A DNA stretch of 64,000 bases from an uncultured Muribaculaceae bacterium (GCA_910584525.1 CAJUAT010000002.1:1-64000), one strand, 5' to 3'. Positions 46,034 to 56,137 are shown, counted from the first letter of the stretch. Notes: generated from the letters alone by a model not told the origin. Program-made: numbers and translations.

Positions 46034-46879
46034 ATGAACATCGACGGAAAAGCATTGGCGAAGGCCACCAAGGAGAATGTGGCCGCAAAAGTCAGGGAAT
46101 GCGTTGAGAAATATGGACGCGCCCCCCATCTGGCAGTGATACTCGTCGGGGAAGACCCCGCCTCCCAGACGTACGTGCGTTCCAAAGGGAAGGATGCCGA
46201 GCAGGTGGGCTTCAGGTCCACCACCATCCGTATGCCCGAGAGCACGAGCGAGGAGGAACTTCTGGCCGAGATATCTCGACTCAACGCCGACACGGAGGTT
46301 GACGGAGTGCTCGTGCAGCTCCCCGTACCCCGCCATATCGACGAAAACCGCGTGATCGAGGCCATAAGCGCCGAGAAGGATGTCGACGGCTTCCACCCCT
46401 CCAACGTTGCCGGCCTGTGGCAGAAACGGCCCCATGTGGCTCCTTGCACGCCAAAAGGCATCATGAAGATGCTCGACGACAACAACGTGGAACTCGAGGG
46501 GAAGAAGGCCGTGGTGATAGGACGCAGCAATATCGTGGGTCTGCCCATGGCCAAGATGCTTCTCGACCGCAACGCCACCGTAACCATCGCCCACAGCCGC
46601 ACCAAAAACCTCCCCGAGGTGGCCGCGCAGGCTGATATTCTCGTGGTGGCCGTGGGTCGCCCCAGGTTCGCCGGCAAGGACTTCGTGAAACCTGGTGCCG
46701 TAGTGATTGACGTGGGCATCAACCGCGACCCCGAAACGGGCAAGCTCGTGGGGGATGTCGACTACGACGAGGTGGCTCCCATAGCCTCACTCATCACCCC
46801 GGTACCCGGCGGTGTCGGCCCCATGACCCGCGCATGCCTCATGGAGAACACTCTCGAGTGTTTCCTCGCAAAATTCTAA
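46034..46879 (+). CDS. folD: Methylene-THF dehydrogenase/methenyl-THF cyclohydrolase
   Basis: Makes 10-formyl-THF from methylene-THF with NADP+. The 281-residue protein has VGEDPASQTYVRSKGK (catalytic Lys), the VQLPVPRHI and EKDVDGFHPSNV segments, the VIGRSNIVGLPMAK cofactor loop and the C-terminal PGGVGPMTRACLMENT. Its place inside the purine operon fits its supply of formyl-THF to PurH. Confidence 0.96.
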   Translation: MNIDGKALAKATKENVAAKVRECVEKYGRAPHLAVILVGEDPASQTYVRSKGKDAEQVGFRSTTIRMPESTSEEELLAEISRLNADTEVDGVLVQLPVPRHIDENRVIEAISAEKDVDGFHPSNVAGLWQKRPHVAPCTPKGIMKMLDDNNVELEGKKAVVIGRSNIVGLPMAKMLLDRNATVTIAHSRTKNLPEVAAQADILVVAVGRPRFAGKDFVKPGAVVIDVGINRDPETGKLVGDVDYDEVAPIASLITPVPGGVGPMTRACLMENTLECFLAKF

Positions 46880-46910
46880 CCATTTCCCCAATCCAGATTA
46901 CAGCCATACA

Positions 46911-48215
46911 ATGATAGAAAGATATTCACGGCCCGGGATGCGCGCCGTATGGACGGAGCAGAACAAGTTCGAGGCCTATCTCAAAGTGGAGCTTCTGAGC
47001 GCGGAGGCCTGGCGCGAGCTGGGTGTTGTCCCCGCCGAAGATATAGAGAAACTCTATGCCAAGGCCTCTTTCTCCATACCACGCATCAAGGAGATAGAGG
47101 AGCAGACACGCCATGACATAGTGGCCTTCACGCGCACCGTCAGCGAGAGTCTCGGCGATGAACGCAAATGGATCCACTATGGTCTGACGAGCACCGATGT
47201 CGTTGACACAGCCAACGGTTATCTGCTCAAGCAGGCCAACGACATACTTCGCGAAGACCTTGCCCGCTTCGCCGAGATGCTGCGGGGGCAGGCCATGAAG
47301 TACAAGGAGACACCCTGCATAGGACGCACGCACGGCATTCATGCCGACATCACCAGCTTCGGCCTCAAATGGGCCTTGTGGTACGAGGAGATGCAGCGCA
47401 ACATCCGCCGCTTCGAGGAGGCGGCCCGCGGCGTGGAGGTCGGCAAGATCAGCGGCGCCGTAGGTAACTACGCCAACATTCCTCCTTTCGTGCAGGAATA
47501 TGTCTGCGAGCACCTCGGCATCGACTCCGCAGCCGTATCCACACAGGTGATACAGCGCGACCGCCACGCATGGTATCTGGCGGCTATCGCCGTGATAGGC
47601 GCCAGCATCGAACAGATGGCCATGGAGGTCCGCAACCTCCAGCGCACCGAGGTGCATGAGGTGGAGGAGGCTTTCGGCAAAGGTCAGAAAGGCTCTTCGG
47701 CCATGCCCCACAAACGCAACCCCATAGGCTCCGAGAACATGTGCGGCTGCGCCCGCGTGCTTCGCGGTTATATGGAGACCGCTTACCAGAATGTGGCCCT
47801 ATGGCATGAACGCGACATCTCCCACTCCGCCACCGAACGCATCATCCTCCCCGACGCGACACAGCTCCTCGACTACATGCTCAACAGGATGATGAACATA
47901 CTCGGCAACCTCACAGTCTTTGCCGACAAGATGAAGAGCAACATATACATCACCAACGGAGTGATTTTCGCCCAGCGCGTCATGAACGCCCTCATCAACA
48001 AAGGCTTCACACGCGAGAAGGCTTACGACACGGTCCAGCCCATAGCCATGAAGGCCATGGAACTCGGTATGCCTTATGCCGATCTCCTCGCCAAGGATCC
48101 CACAGTGTCGGAAAACCTCTCCAAAGAGGAACTCGACAACTGCTTCACTCTCGATTACTATTTCAAGAACGTCGATTATATCTACAGCAAAGTCTTCGGA
48201 ACAAATAACCAATAA
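46911..48215 (+). CDS. purB: Adenylosuccinate lyase
   Basis: Cleaves SAICAR to AICAR and adenylosuccinate to AMP. The fumarase/aspartase-superfamily signature GSSAMPHKRNPIGSENM is intact, with TSTDVVDTANG and the catalytic His segment GRTHGIHADITSFG. At 434 residues it has the normal length of the B. subtilis type. purA starts 4 bases after the stop. Confidence 0.96.
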   Translation: MIERYSRPGMRAVWTEQNKFEAYLKVELLSAEAWRELGVVPAEDIEKLYAKASFSIPRIKEIEEQTRHDIVAFTRTVSESLGDERKWIHYGLTSTDVVDTANGYLLKQANDILREDLARFAEMLRGQAMKYKETPCIGRTHGIHADITSFGLKWALWYEEMQRNIRRFEEAARGVEVGKISGAVGNYANIPPFVQEYVCEHLGIDSAAVSTQVIQRDRHAWYLAAIAVIGASIEQMAMEVRNLQRTEVHEVEEAFGKGQKGSSAMPHKRNPIGSENMCGCARVLRGYMETAYQNVALWHERDISHSATERIILPDATQLLDYMLNRMMNILGNLTVFADKMKSNIYITNGVIFAQRVMNALINKGFTREKAYDTVQPIAMKAMELGMPYADLLAKDPTVSENLSKEELDNCFTLDYYFKNVDYIYSKVFGTNNQ

Positions 48216-48219
48216 AGAC

Positions 48220-49518
48220 ATGTCACAGACATTAGTAGTGGTCGGCTCCCAGTGGGGCGACGAAGGTAAAGGGAAGATCACGGATTATTTCGCGCGTCAC
48301 GCCGACATGGTGGTACGCTACCAGGGGGGCAACAACGCGGGGCATTCAGTAGCTTTCGACGGAAAGAAGTATTCCCTGCAGTCGATACCGTCAGGCATCT
48401 TCAATCCCGCCACCGTCAACGTGATGGGCAACGGGATGGTCATCGACCCGCTGTCGGTGCTCCGCGAACTGAAGGCTCTGGAGGAGAAGGGCATCAAGGA
48501 TTACCAGCTGTTCATCTCCACACGCGCGGCAATGGTGATGCCGTGGCATCCCGTTCTCGACGGAGCCTATGAGGGTAACCGCGGCGAGGCAAAGATCGGT
48601 ACCACCAAGAAGGGTATCGGTCCATGCTACAGCGACAAGTACTCGCGCATAGGCATGCGCATAGGCGACCTTCTCGAGCCTGATTACTTCCGCGAGCGGC
48701 TCGAGGCGGCTCTCGCCGTCAAGAACCCCGAGCTCCGTATGCTCGGCCTCCCCGAGTTCAACGCCGACGAGGTCTTCGACCTATACATGGAGGCTGCCGC
48801 GAAGCTACGGCCCATGATCACCGACACCTCGGCGCTGGTGAACCGCCATCTCGAAGGCGACAACAACATCCTTTTCGAAGGGGCGCAGGGAATGATGCTC
48901 TGCATCGACCACGGCACCTATCCCTATGTGACCTCGTCGTCGCCGTCGGCGGCCTCAGCACCCGTAGGCGCCGGAATTGCCCCGCAGTGGATAAAGACGG
49001 TGGCCGGCGTGCTGAAGGCTTATTGCACGCGCGTGGGCGAAGGCCCGTTCCCGACAGAGCTTCACGATGAAATTGGCGACGGCATACGCGAACGCGGCCA
49101 TGAATACGGCACCGTCACCGGCCGCCCTCGCCGCGTAGGCTGGCTCGATGCCCAGGTGGCCAGATACACCGCGCGACTCTCCGGTATCACTCACTGGACA
49201 GTGACCCTCCTCGATGTGCTCAGCGGTATCGACACCCTCCGCATCTGCAAGGGTTATGAGCTCGACGGAGAAATCATCGAGAACCCGCCATCCACTATAG
49301 CCGCCCTCCAGCGCGTAAAGCCTATTTTCGTGGAACTCCCCGGCTGGAAGGAGGACATCACCGGTGTGACATCCTACGACCAGCTCCCGCAGAACGCCAA
49401 GAATTATCTCGCCAAAATCGGCGAGCTTACCGGCGTACCCGTAGGCCTCGTGTCGGTAGGCCCCGACAGAGACCAGACTTTCATCGTCGCCGACGAACTC
49501 AAGAAATTTATCAAATAA
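48220..49518 (+). CDS. purA: Adenylosuccinate synthetase
   Basis: Converts IMP and aspartate to adenylosuccinate using GTP. The 432-residue protein begins with the GTP loop GSQWGDEGKGKITDYF and RYQGGNNAGHSV. It also shows GTTKKGIGPCYSDK, the FEGAQGMMLCIDHGTYPYVTSS segment and the IMP-binding region TGRPRRVGWLDA. The frame is open to 48076 within purB; ATG 48220 is the family start. Confidence 0.96.
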   Translation: MSQTLVVVGSQWGDEGKGKITDYFARHADMVVRYQGGNNAGHSVAFDGKKYSLQSIPSGIFNPATVNVMGNGMVIDPLSVLRELKALEEKGIKDYQLFISTRAAMVMPWHPVLDGAYEGNRGEAKIGTTKKGIGPCYSDKYSRIGMRIGDLLEPDYFRERLEAALAVKNPELRMLGLPEFNADEVFDLYMEAAAKLRPMITDTSALVNRHLEGDNNILFEGAQGMMLCIDHGTYPYVTSSSPSAASAPVGAGIAPQWIKTVAGVLKAYCTRVGEGPFPTELHDEIGDGIRERGHEYGTVTGRPRRVGWLDAQVARYTARLSGITHWTVTLLDVLSGIDTLRICKGYELDGEIIENPPSTIAALQRVKPIFVELPGWKEDITGVTSYDQLPQNAKNYLAKIGELTGVPVGLVSVGPDRDQTFIVADELKKFIK

Positions 49519-49540
49519 GAATCTTATTAAATCACGATAC

Positions 49541-51019
49541 ATGTCTTTCGAATCAGAAAAGATAATGCAGGAAGGTTTCACCTTCGACGATGTGCTGCTG
49601 GTGCCTTCCTATTCTGAGGTTACGCCCAACGCAGTGGAGCTGAAGTCGCGCTTCTCGCGCAACATAGAGCTGAACATACCGATGGTCTCGGCGGCCATGG
49701 ATACTGTCACGGAGGCTCAGATGGCCATAGCGATAGCCCGCGAGGGAGGAATAGGCGTGATCCACAAGAACATGAGCATCGCCGCCCAGGCCGCCCAGGT
49801 ACGCAAGGTGAAACGCGCCGACTCCGGCATGATCTACGACCCCATCACCATCACCCGCAATGAAACCGTGGCCGACGCCCTCAAGCTCATGCGCGACAAC
49901 CGCATCGGCGGCATACCCGTGGTCGACGACGAGAAACACCTCATCGGCATCATCACCAACCGCGACCTCCGTTTCCAGGCCGACCTCTCTCTGCCCGTAG
50001 GCAACATCATGACCTCCGACAACCTCATCACCACCAAGGCCGGCACCGACATGGCCGAGGCCGCCAAGATTCTCCTTCACAACAAAATAGAGAAGCTCCC
50101 GGTGGTTGACGACGACAACCGTCTCATAGGGCTTATCACCTACCGCGACATCACGAAGATCGCCGAGTTTCCGCGTGCCTGCAAGGACAGCAAGGGACGT
50201 CTGCGCGTGGCTGCCGGCGTAGGTGTCACCGCCGACACTCTCGACAGGGTAAAGGCTCTCGTGGAGAATGGTGTTGACGCCGTGGTGATCGACACGGCCC
50301 ATGGCCATTCGGCAAATGTGGTGCGCACCCTCAAGGCTGTCAAGGAGGCTTATCCGGAGCTTGACGTGGTGGTGGGCAACATAGCCACCGCCGAGGCTGC
50401 CGAGTTCCTCATCGACGCCGGCGCCGACGGTATAAAGGTGGGCATAGGACCCGGCTCCATATGCACCACGCGTATAGTGGCCGGTGTGGGTGTACCGCAG
50501 CTCACGGCCATCTTCGACGCCGCCCAGGCTGCCCATAAACGAGGAATACCCGTGATTGCCGACGGAGGTCTCCGCTATTCCGGCGACATCGTAAAGGCCC
50601 TCGCCGCCGGCGGAGACTGCGTGATGATGGGCTCAATGTTCGCCGGCGTTGAGGAAAGTCCCGGCGAAACCATCATATACAACGGCCGCAAATTCAAGGG
50701 ATACCGCGGCATGGGCTCCATAGAGGCCATGCAGGCCGGCTCCAAGGACCGCTACTTCCAGGGTGACCAGTGCGACGCCTCCAAGCTCGTGCCCGAGGGC
50801 ATCGTGGCCCGCGTCCCCTATAAAGGCTCCCTCGGCGAAACCGTATACCAGCTCATCGGCGGCCTCCGCTCCGGCATGGGGTATGTCGGCGCCAAGGACA
50901 TCAACGCGCTCCACAACGCCAGATTCGTCAAAATCACCTCTGCCGCAGTGGTCGAGAACCATCCCCATGATGTGACCATCACCAAGGAGGCACCAAACTA
51001 TTCAAGAGCCGAAGGATAA
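49541..51019 (+). CDS. guaB: IMP dehydrogenase
   Basis: NAD-dependent oxidation of IMP to XMP, first step to GMP. The 492-residue TIM barrel carries two CBS domains inserted at about 95-215. The catalytic cysteine lies in [15 protein letters not shown]. The KYRGMGS-type flap ([12 protein letters not shown]) is present. It overlaps guaA by one base (TAATG), coupling the two GMP steps. Confidence 0.96.
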   Translation: MSFESEKIMQEGFTFDDVLLVPSYSEVTPNAVELKSRFSRNIELNIPMVSAAMDTVTEAQMAIAIAREGGIGVIHKNMSIAAQAAQVRKVKRADSGMIYDPITITRNETVADALKLMRDNRIGGIPVVDDEKHLIGIITNRDLRFQADLSLPVGNIMTSDNLITTKAGTDMAEAAKILLHNKIEKLPVVDDDNRLIGLITYRDITKIAEFPRACKDSKGRLRVAAGVGVTADTLDRVKALVENGVDAVVIDTAHGHSANVVRTLKAVKEAYPELDVVVGNIATAEAAEFLIDAGADGIKVGIGPGSICTTRIVAGVGVPQLTAIFDAAQAAHKRGIPVIADGGLRYSGDIVKALAAGGDCVMMGSMFAGVEESPGETIIYNGRKFKGYRGMGSIEAMQAGSKDRYFQGDQCDASKLVPEGIVARVPYKGSLGETVYQLIGGLRSGMGYVGAKDINALHNARFVKITSAAVVENHPHDVTITKEAPNYSRAEG

Positions 51020-52545
51020 TGGAGAAGATTCTGATACTCGATTTCGGATCGCAGTACACGCAGCTCATAGCGCGGCGCGTGCGCGAGCTGAACGTATATT
51101 GCGAGATACACCCCTTCAACAAAATACCGGCTATCGACGCCGACGTGAAGGGTGTGATACTGTCGGGAAGTCCGTCGTCGGTACGCGATGCGGAGGCTCC
51201 CGTGCCCGACCTGTCGGAGATAAAGGGAAAGCTGCCGCTGCTGGGCGTATGCTATGGAGCTCAATATCTTGCCTACGCCTACGGCGGCGAGGTTGAAGGC
51301 GCTCCCAGCCGCGAGTATGGCCGCGCCATGCTCTCCGTGACTGCCCCCGGGGATCCACTGATGAATGGCCTTCCCTCGCCCACACAGGTCTGGATGTCGC
51401 ACGGTGACACCATCACCGCCGCGCCGGCAAATTATGAAATAATCGGCTCCACCGATACGGTAAAATATGCCGCCTATCATATCGGCGGCGAGATGACGTG
51501 GGGCATTCAGTTCCATCCGGAGGTGTTCCACTCCACCGACGGTCCGCGGCTGTTGCGCAATTTCGTTATGGAGATATGCGGCTGCGCGGGCACATGGAGC
51601 CCGGCGTCGTTCATCGACTCGACCGTGGCCGAACTCAAGGAACGCCTCGGCGACGACAAGGTGATCCTGGGTCTCTCAGGCGGCGTCGATTCGTCGGTGG
51701 CCGCCGTGCTCCTGCACAGGGCTATCGGCAAGAACCTCCACTGCATATTCGTCAACAATGGTCTGCTTCGCGCCAATGAGTTCGACTATGTGCTGGCTTC
51801 ATACAAGGGCATGGGGCTCAACGTGACCGGCGTGGATGCCTCCGCCCGGTTCTATGCCGACCTCAAGGGCGTCACCGACCCCGAGCAGAAACGCAAGATC
51901 ATAGGCCGCGACTTCGTGGAGGTGTTCAACGAGGAAGCCAAGAAGGTGGAAGGTGCCCGCTGGCTGGGCCAGGGCACCATCTATCCCGATGTCATCGAGA
52001 GCTGCTCGGTGAAAGGTCCTTCGGCCACCATCAAGAGCCACCATAATGTGGGCGGTCTTCCCAAGGAGATGAACCTGCAGGTTGTGGAGCCGCTGCGCCT
52101 CCTCTTCAAGGATGAGGTGCGCCGCGTTGGCAAGGCTTTGGGTATCGACCCCGCTCTTTTAGGGCGTCACCCCTTCCCGGGTCCCGGCCTCGGCATACGG
52201 ATCCTCGGCGATGTCACTGCTGAAAAGGTGCGCATCCTTCAGCAGGCCGACAAGATATTCATCGACAATCTGCGCGAGTCGGGCTGGTACGACAAGGTAT
52301 GGCAGGCCGGCGTGATGCTTCTGCCCGTGCAGAGTGTGGGCGTGATGGGCGACGAGCGCACATATGAGAACTGCGTGGCTCTCCGCGCAGTAATATCCAC
52401 CGACGGTATGACCGCCGACTGGGTACACCTCCCCTATGAGCTCCTCGCCAAAGTCAGCAACGAGATCATCAACAAGGTGCGCGGCGTCAACCGCGTAGTC
52501 TACGACATCTCCTCCAAACCGCCAGCCACCATCGAGTGGGAGTAA
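51019..52545 (+). CDS. guaA: GMP synthase (glutamine-hydrolysing)
   Basis: Aminates XMP to GMP. The 508-residue protein has a class I glutaminase ([15 protein letters not shown], nucleophile Cys near residue 78), an ATP pyrophosphatase domain ([15 protein letters not shown]) and the C-terminal dimerisation domain ending [13 protein letters not shown]. Domain order and length are normal. It is the last gene of the purine operon and is followed by an AT-rich terminator hairpin. Confidence 0.97.
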   Translation: MEKILILDFGSQYTQLIARRVRELNVYCEIHPFNKIPAIDADVKGVILSGSPSSVRDAEAPVPDLSEIKGKLPLLGVCYGAQYLAYAYGGEVEGAPSREYGRAMLSVTAPGDPLMNGLPSPTQVWMSHGDTITAAPANYEIIGSTDTVKYAAYHIGGEMTWGIQFHPEVFHSTDGPRLLRNFVMEICGCAGTWSPASFIDSTVAELKERLGDDKVILGLSGGVDSSVAAVLLHRAIGKNLHCIFVNNGLLRANEFDYVLASYKGMGLNVTGVDASARFYADLKGVTDPEQKRKIIGRDFVEVFNEEAKKVEGARWLGQGTIYPDVIESCSVKGPSATIKSHHNVGGLPKEMNLQVVEPLRLLFKDEVRRVGKALGIDPALLGRHPFPGPGLGIRILGDVTAEKVRILQQADKIFIDNLRESGWYDKVWQAGVMLLPVQSVGVMGDERTYENCVALRAVISTDGMTADWVHLPYELLAKVSNEIINKVRGVNRVVYDISSKPPATIEWE

Positions 52546-52564
52546 ACATTAATTTTGAATGTGG

Positions 52565-52620
52565 AATTTTGGAATTTGGAATTACATCTCAGATAATTTC
52601 AAATTCCAAAATTATTTTTA
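52565..52620 (+). terminator. AT-rich terminator of the purine operon
   Basis: Stem 52565-52583/52595-52613, 19 bp with one mismatch, loop of 11, followed by ATTTTTA. Confidence 0.75.
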
Positions 52621-52624
52621 GCTA

Positions 52625-52655
52625 TTTTTAACATTCGGGGGGGGGGGTAATTTTG
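52625..52655 (+). promoter_or_regulatory. Promoter with an 11-G tract in its spacer
   Basis: A T-rich -33-like TTTT (about 52625-52628) and a consensus -7 TAATTTTG (52648-52655) are 19 bases apart, and 11 consecutive G (52637-52647) form the end of the spacer. A second -7-like TTACTTTG lies at 52668-52675. Slippage of the G tract would change spacing and hence promoter strength. Confidence 0.6.
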
Positions 52656-52679
52656 GATTCTTTTTGCTTACTTTGCAGA

Positions 52680-52703
52680 ATGATTGTACACGTATGCAAT
52701 CAT
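52680..52703. promoter_or_regulatory. Operator-like dyad
   Basis: A 24-base imperfect palindrome with 7-bp arms ATGATTG/CAATCAT, matching at 20 of 24 positions. A smaller ATGATA/TATCAT dyad follows at 52702-52716. Both lie between the promoter and the gene at 52755. Confidence 0.45.
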
Positions 52704-52754
52704 GATACCATATCATTAGTACAAATCTAATCATAGTATAAATCAAATTTCGAG

Positions 52755-53312
52755 ATGATCATGAAGAAAATCTACATGAAGGTACTTGTCATCCTGGCGA
52801 TACTGGGACTGGCATTGCCGGCCATGGGCGAAGACTGCATGATGCATATCCGCACGGTCAAGGGCGAGACTCTGGATGTCAAAGTCACAGAACGCACCGC
52901 CGCCGCCACCTATGGCAATCTGCCGGCATATCCGGCCTCCGTATTTTTTGCCTATACCGGCCAAATCACCACTGCCGAGGATGGACGTCCCATTCCCGAG
53001 GAAATAGATGGCGTGGCCCAAGGCGCCATTCTCTGCGAGATGCTCCTGTCGGAGATTGACGAAATCAACTTCTCCGGCCTCAGCGCCATCAATGAGGTTG
53101 CCGGCGACAAAATGGGCGTTACCGTCACCGACGGCGTGATGCGCATTAGCCGCGCCAGCGAACCTGTGCACGTAACCGTGGCCACCCTGGCCGGCATCCT
53201 GGCCTACGACAGAACCATCTCCTCCGACACCGAGATCGACCTCAACCGTTACGGCAAAGGCATATATACCGTAGCCGCCGGCTCGCTAACCTTTAAAATC
53301 CTTGTAGAATGA
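52755..53312 (+). CDS. Secreted protein with Por-tail-like (T9SS type A) C-terminal domain
   Basis: A 185-residue protein with a signal peptide (cleavage near PAMGED). The last ~70 residues read GVTVTDGVMRISRASEP ... IDLNRYGKGIYTVAAGSLTFKILVE, the pattern of type IX sorting domains (dGvi...s.pv.V.v....G......DL...gkGiYtv...g...Ki.V). The rest is unrecognised. ATG 52755 and 52761 are both possible. ATGA overlap couples it to the SusD-like gene, so the two probably work together at the cell surface. Confidence 0.7.
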   Translation: MIMKKIYMKVLVILAILGLALPAMGEDCMMHIRTVKGETLDVKVTERTAAATYGNLPAYPASVFFAYTGQITTAEDGRPIPEEIDGVAQGAILCEMLLSEIDEINFSGLSAINEVAGDKMGVTVTDGVMRISRASEPVHVTVATLAGILAYDRTISSDTEIDLNRYGKGIYTVAAGSLTFKILVE

Positions 53313-55741
53313 AAGCAGCAGTAAAAATCATGGCGACAGCATTGATGACATTGCTGTCAGGGATTGGCGCCACCGCCGCCGTAGAGAATCCAAGCCTCGG
53401 CACGCGTGTCGATTACATCAACCCCTGGGGACATCGAGTATGGTCCACAAATATCCAAGATTACGGTATTATGGGCCAAGCCCTTTTCCAGATCACCAAT
53501 GGAGAGAGCGGATGGTACGTGACAAACTCGCAGACCACCAACGGATGGTCGTTTGTCAAGAGCGTCAAGTTCATACCCTGGGGAACAGAAGCCAACAACC
53601 TCAACATCGAGACTGAGATCCCGACGGAGTATTATGTAAAGTCGTCGAAAAAGAAACCCCGCCGCATCAACGCCGAGACAGAAATGGACTTCAACGCCCT
53701 CTGCGGCGATACCGTGGTGCTCGTGATGGAACTCCCCGACAAGGCTTATCCCAATGTAGATTTACTTTACAGATATACAGCAGTAACACCCGACGGCGAG
53801 GAGAGGTGGCTTGACCAAAGCGCTGTGCCTTTCGCCTCTATGGCTTCCTTTTTTATGGTACAAAACCCCCGTGTTCTTACAGATCCGAGGAATGCCAATT
53901 GGCTCGATCAATTCATGGGATCTGAATGGTTCGATCGTCTTCCCGCCAATGACAAAAGCAAGAACCGCTGGGCCTTTGAATTCATAATGCCCAACGAACC
54001 GATAAGCCTCAAGATAGATTATGACTATGCCGATGGCAAGATACTGGGACAGGTAATCGGCAACATTCTTTACAGCTCTCTTTACACCCAGTTTGGCGAT
54101 TTGGACTTCAACGGCAATACGGGCGAAAACTGGGTAATGCGCTACTTCGGAGATGGATTGTCGCAGGAACAGATCAGCAATTTGACTGTCAAAGAGATTT
54201 CGTTATTAAATCTGTCTATTCTGAACAAAGCCAATACGCTGATCAACGCAATCCCGTGGGCCGACTATTACTGCGGCATCATACTGTCGAATTACGTTCT
54301 CGACCGTCTCGACATGTTCGACAGTGCCACAGAAGCAGAGCGTGAGAATGCCAGGGCACAGCTCCTCTCCCTGCGTGCACACTGCTACACTCGCATACTC
54401 CAGATTTACGGCAACCGCTGGCAGGATTCCAACAATGGTGCCGCGCTCTGCGCTCCCCTCCTGACCGACTCCAAGGATATCAATAAGCCTCTCTCCTCGA
54501 TGAAAGAGATCAAGGATCAGATATACAGCGACCTTGATGCCGCCATAGCCATATTCAAGGCCAACAACTTCAAGCGCGACGACCTGCTGCAGCCCGACCT
54601 CAATGTGGCCCGCGGCCTCAAGATGCGTGCCGCCATCCTCGCCGAAGACTGGAATGCCGCCAAGCAAATGGCCGAAGAGATTCTGACCATCGCCCCCCTT
54701 TCTACCAACGAGGACATGCTCTCCGGCTTCTATACCCGCCGCGACAGCTGGCTCTGGGGCGCCCAGGCTATACATAAAATATCAGACGACCATGACCGGC
54801 AGATATATTACTGGGCACCGCAAAATTATAGCGCCTGCAACGGCACTTATACGGCAGCTTGGGGTATAGGTCCCAATGCCATCGACCGTGACCTCTGGCT
54901 GAAGATTCCCGCCAACGACATGCGCCGGAACCTTTTCGCAATGCCCGAGATGCTTACAAACATAAAAATGAAAAATGTCGCCAACTGGTACAATAGCGCC
55001 AACGTAACTGCCAATGAACTCTTCTTCTGCTACAACGGCAGCCAGACCACAGCTTCGAAATACGTGGCCAATCAGTATAAGGAGCAACGCCCGGAGGCCA
55101 ATGCCTTCGTTATCGGCGAGCAATATGTACCCATACCATTCGGTGCACAGCTGAAATTCTGGGGCACAGACAGCGCTTACGGTTATGATTACCTGAATCC
55201 CGACTCAAAGAGCGCCACAGTGTTCATGCGCAGCGACGAGGTATTGCTTGCACAGGCAGAGGCATGCTTCATGCTCGGCGATGAAGCCACAGCTCTTCAG
55301 CTCGTCAACAAGCTCAACATGATGCGCGGCTCCGACGCCTCGGCATCCAAAGGTCAGGCCCTCCTCGACGAAATCCGCTTCACCCGCCGCATAGAACTCT
55401 GGGGCGAAGGCTTCGGCTTCTTCGACCAGAAACGCTGGAACCTCCCCATGAAACGCAACATATGGAAATCCGGCGACACCACCTCAGGCAACTGGCCTGC
55501 ACCCCTGACGGGAGCCGCCAATGTGGCCGTATCGGCTGCCAACGGCTGGCGTGCCCCGATTCCCGCCTACTACCTGCAGCATAACCCCAACATCGATATA
55601 ACCAAGATGGGATATACCGGTGTCACAGGTTACGAAACACAGCAGAAGGCTCCCGCCGCCAAAGCTCCGGCAACCGGCAAGGAAGCAAAAGGAATGAGCA
55701 AGGAAGTGCAGAAAGCCATACAGACTTCCGCCGAACTCTGA
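53309..55741 (+). CDS. SusD/RagB-like protein with unique N-terminal region, non-lipidated
   Basis: An 810-residue exported protein. Residues 1-23 are a Sec signal peptide without any lipobox cysteine, unlike ordinary SusD lipoproteins. Residues about 24-240 are unrecognised, ending FEFIMPNEPISLKIDYDY, like a divergent InlB/bacterial repeat. From about 290 onward it is SusD-like: TPR helices (LLSLRAHCYTRILQIYGNRW; SDLDAAIAIFK) and the conserved end (RSDEVLLAQAEACFMLGDEATAL; RRIELWGEGFGFFDQKRW). The tail (QQKAPAAKAPATGKEAKG) is low-complexity. No SusC gene is adjacent. SusD proteins normally bind glycans for a TonB transporter; here the ligand and partner are unknown. Confidence 0.8.
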   Translation: MKAAVKIMATALMTLLSGIGATAAVENPSLGTRVDYINPWGHRVWSTNIQDYGIMGQALFQITNGESGWYVTNSQTTNGWSFVKSVKFIPWGTEANNLNIETEIPTEYYVKSSKKKPRRINAETEMDFNALCGDTVVLVMELPDKAYPNVDLLYRYTAVTPDGEERWLDQSAVPFASMASFFMVQNPRVLTDPRNANWLDQFMGSEWFDRLPANDKSKNRWAFEFIMPNEPISLKIDYDYADGKILGQVIGNILYSSLYTQFGDLDFNGNTGENWVMRYFGDGLSQEQISNLTVKEISLLNLSILNKANTLINAIPWADYYCGIILSNYVLDRLDMFDSATEAERENARAQLLSLRAHCYTRILQIYGNRWQDSNNGAALCAPLLTDSKDINKPLSSMKEIKDQIYSDLDAAIAIFKANNFKRDDLLQPDLNVARGLKMRAAILAEDWNAAKQMAEEILTIAPLSTNEDMLSGFYTRRDSWLWGAQAIHKISDDHDRQIYYWAPQNYSACNGTYTAAWGIGPNAIDRDLWLKIPANDMRRNLFAMPEMLTNIKMKNVANWYNSANVTANELFFCYNGSQTTASKYVANQYKEQRPEANAFVIGEQYVPIPFGAQLKFWGTDSAYGYDYLNPDSKSATVFMRSDEVLLAQAEACFMLGDEATALQLVNKLNMMRGSDASASKGQALLDEIRFTRRIELWGEGFGFFDQKRWNLPMKRNIWKSGDTTSGNWPAPLTGAANVAVSAANGWRAPIPAYYLQHNPNIDITKMGYTGVTGYETQQKAPAAKAPATGKEAKGMSKEVQKAIQTSAEL

Positions 55742-55787
55742 TATAGCCGTATTACCACACCGGGGTTTCTTCCCCGCGACATATAAA

Positions 55788-55837
55788 GGAAACCGGGACC
55801 GCGACACCTGTCGCAACCCCGGTTTCCCTGATTTTTT
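55788..55837 (+). terminator. Terminator after the SusD-like gene
   Basis: Outer stem 55788-55797/55818-55827 (GGAAACCGGG with CCCGGTTTCC), inner stem GCGACA/TGTCGC, then six T. Confidence 0.85.
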
Positions 55838-55888
55838 GCCCGCTATCACATATTGAGCATCCGTATTTTAATTTTTTTTGCGGAAATA

Positions 55889-55920
55889 TTTGCACATTAC
55901 AGAAAAAGGTTGTAACTTTG
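55889..55920 (+). promoter_or_regulatory. Promoter of tRNA-Pro
   Basis: TTTG (55889-55892), 20-base spacer, TAACTTTG (55913-55920). The block from the -10 side through GCACTCGC is shared with the tRNA-Asp promoter. Confidence 0.85.
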
Positions 55921-55972
55921 CACTCGCTTTCGGAGGGGTAACAACCGATACCCGGAAGGAGGCAACAGCATT

Positions 55973-56048
55973 CGGGGTGTAGCTCAGCCCGGTTTAGAGT
56001 ACGCGTCTGGGGGGCGTGTGGTCGCAAGTTCGAATCTTGTCACCCCGA
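55973..56048 (+). tRNA. tRNA-Pro (anticodon GGG)
   Basis: Acceptor CGGGGTG/CACCCCG with discriminator A. The anticodon stem CGCGT/GCGTG encloses CTGGGGG, giving GGG. T arm CAAGTTCGAATCTTG. CCA is not encoded. Confidence 0.93.
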
Positions 56049-56081
56049 CTGAATGCTTGGGTTTATCCCTCATTTCAATTT

Positions 56082-56120
56082 AAAGCGCTGGAGTAGTAAT
56101 CACTCCGGCGCTTTCCTTTT
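56082..56120 (+). terminator. Terminator after tRNA-Pro
   Basis: 13-bp stem (56082-56094/56102-56114) with one T-G pair, loop of 7, then CCTTTT. Confidence 0.85.
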
Positions 56121-56137
56121 ACGCTTTTCATTTGTTA

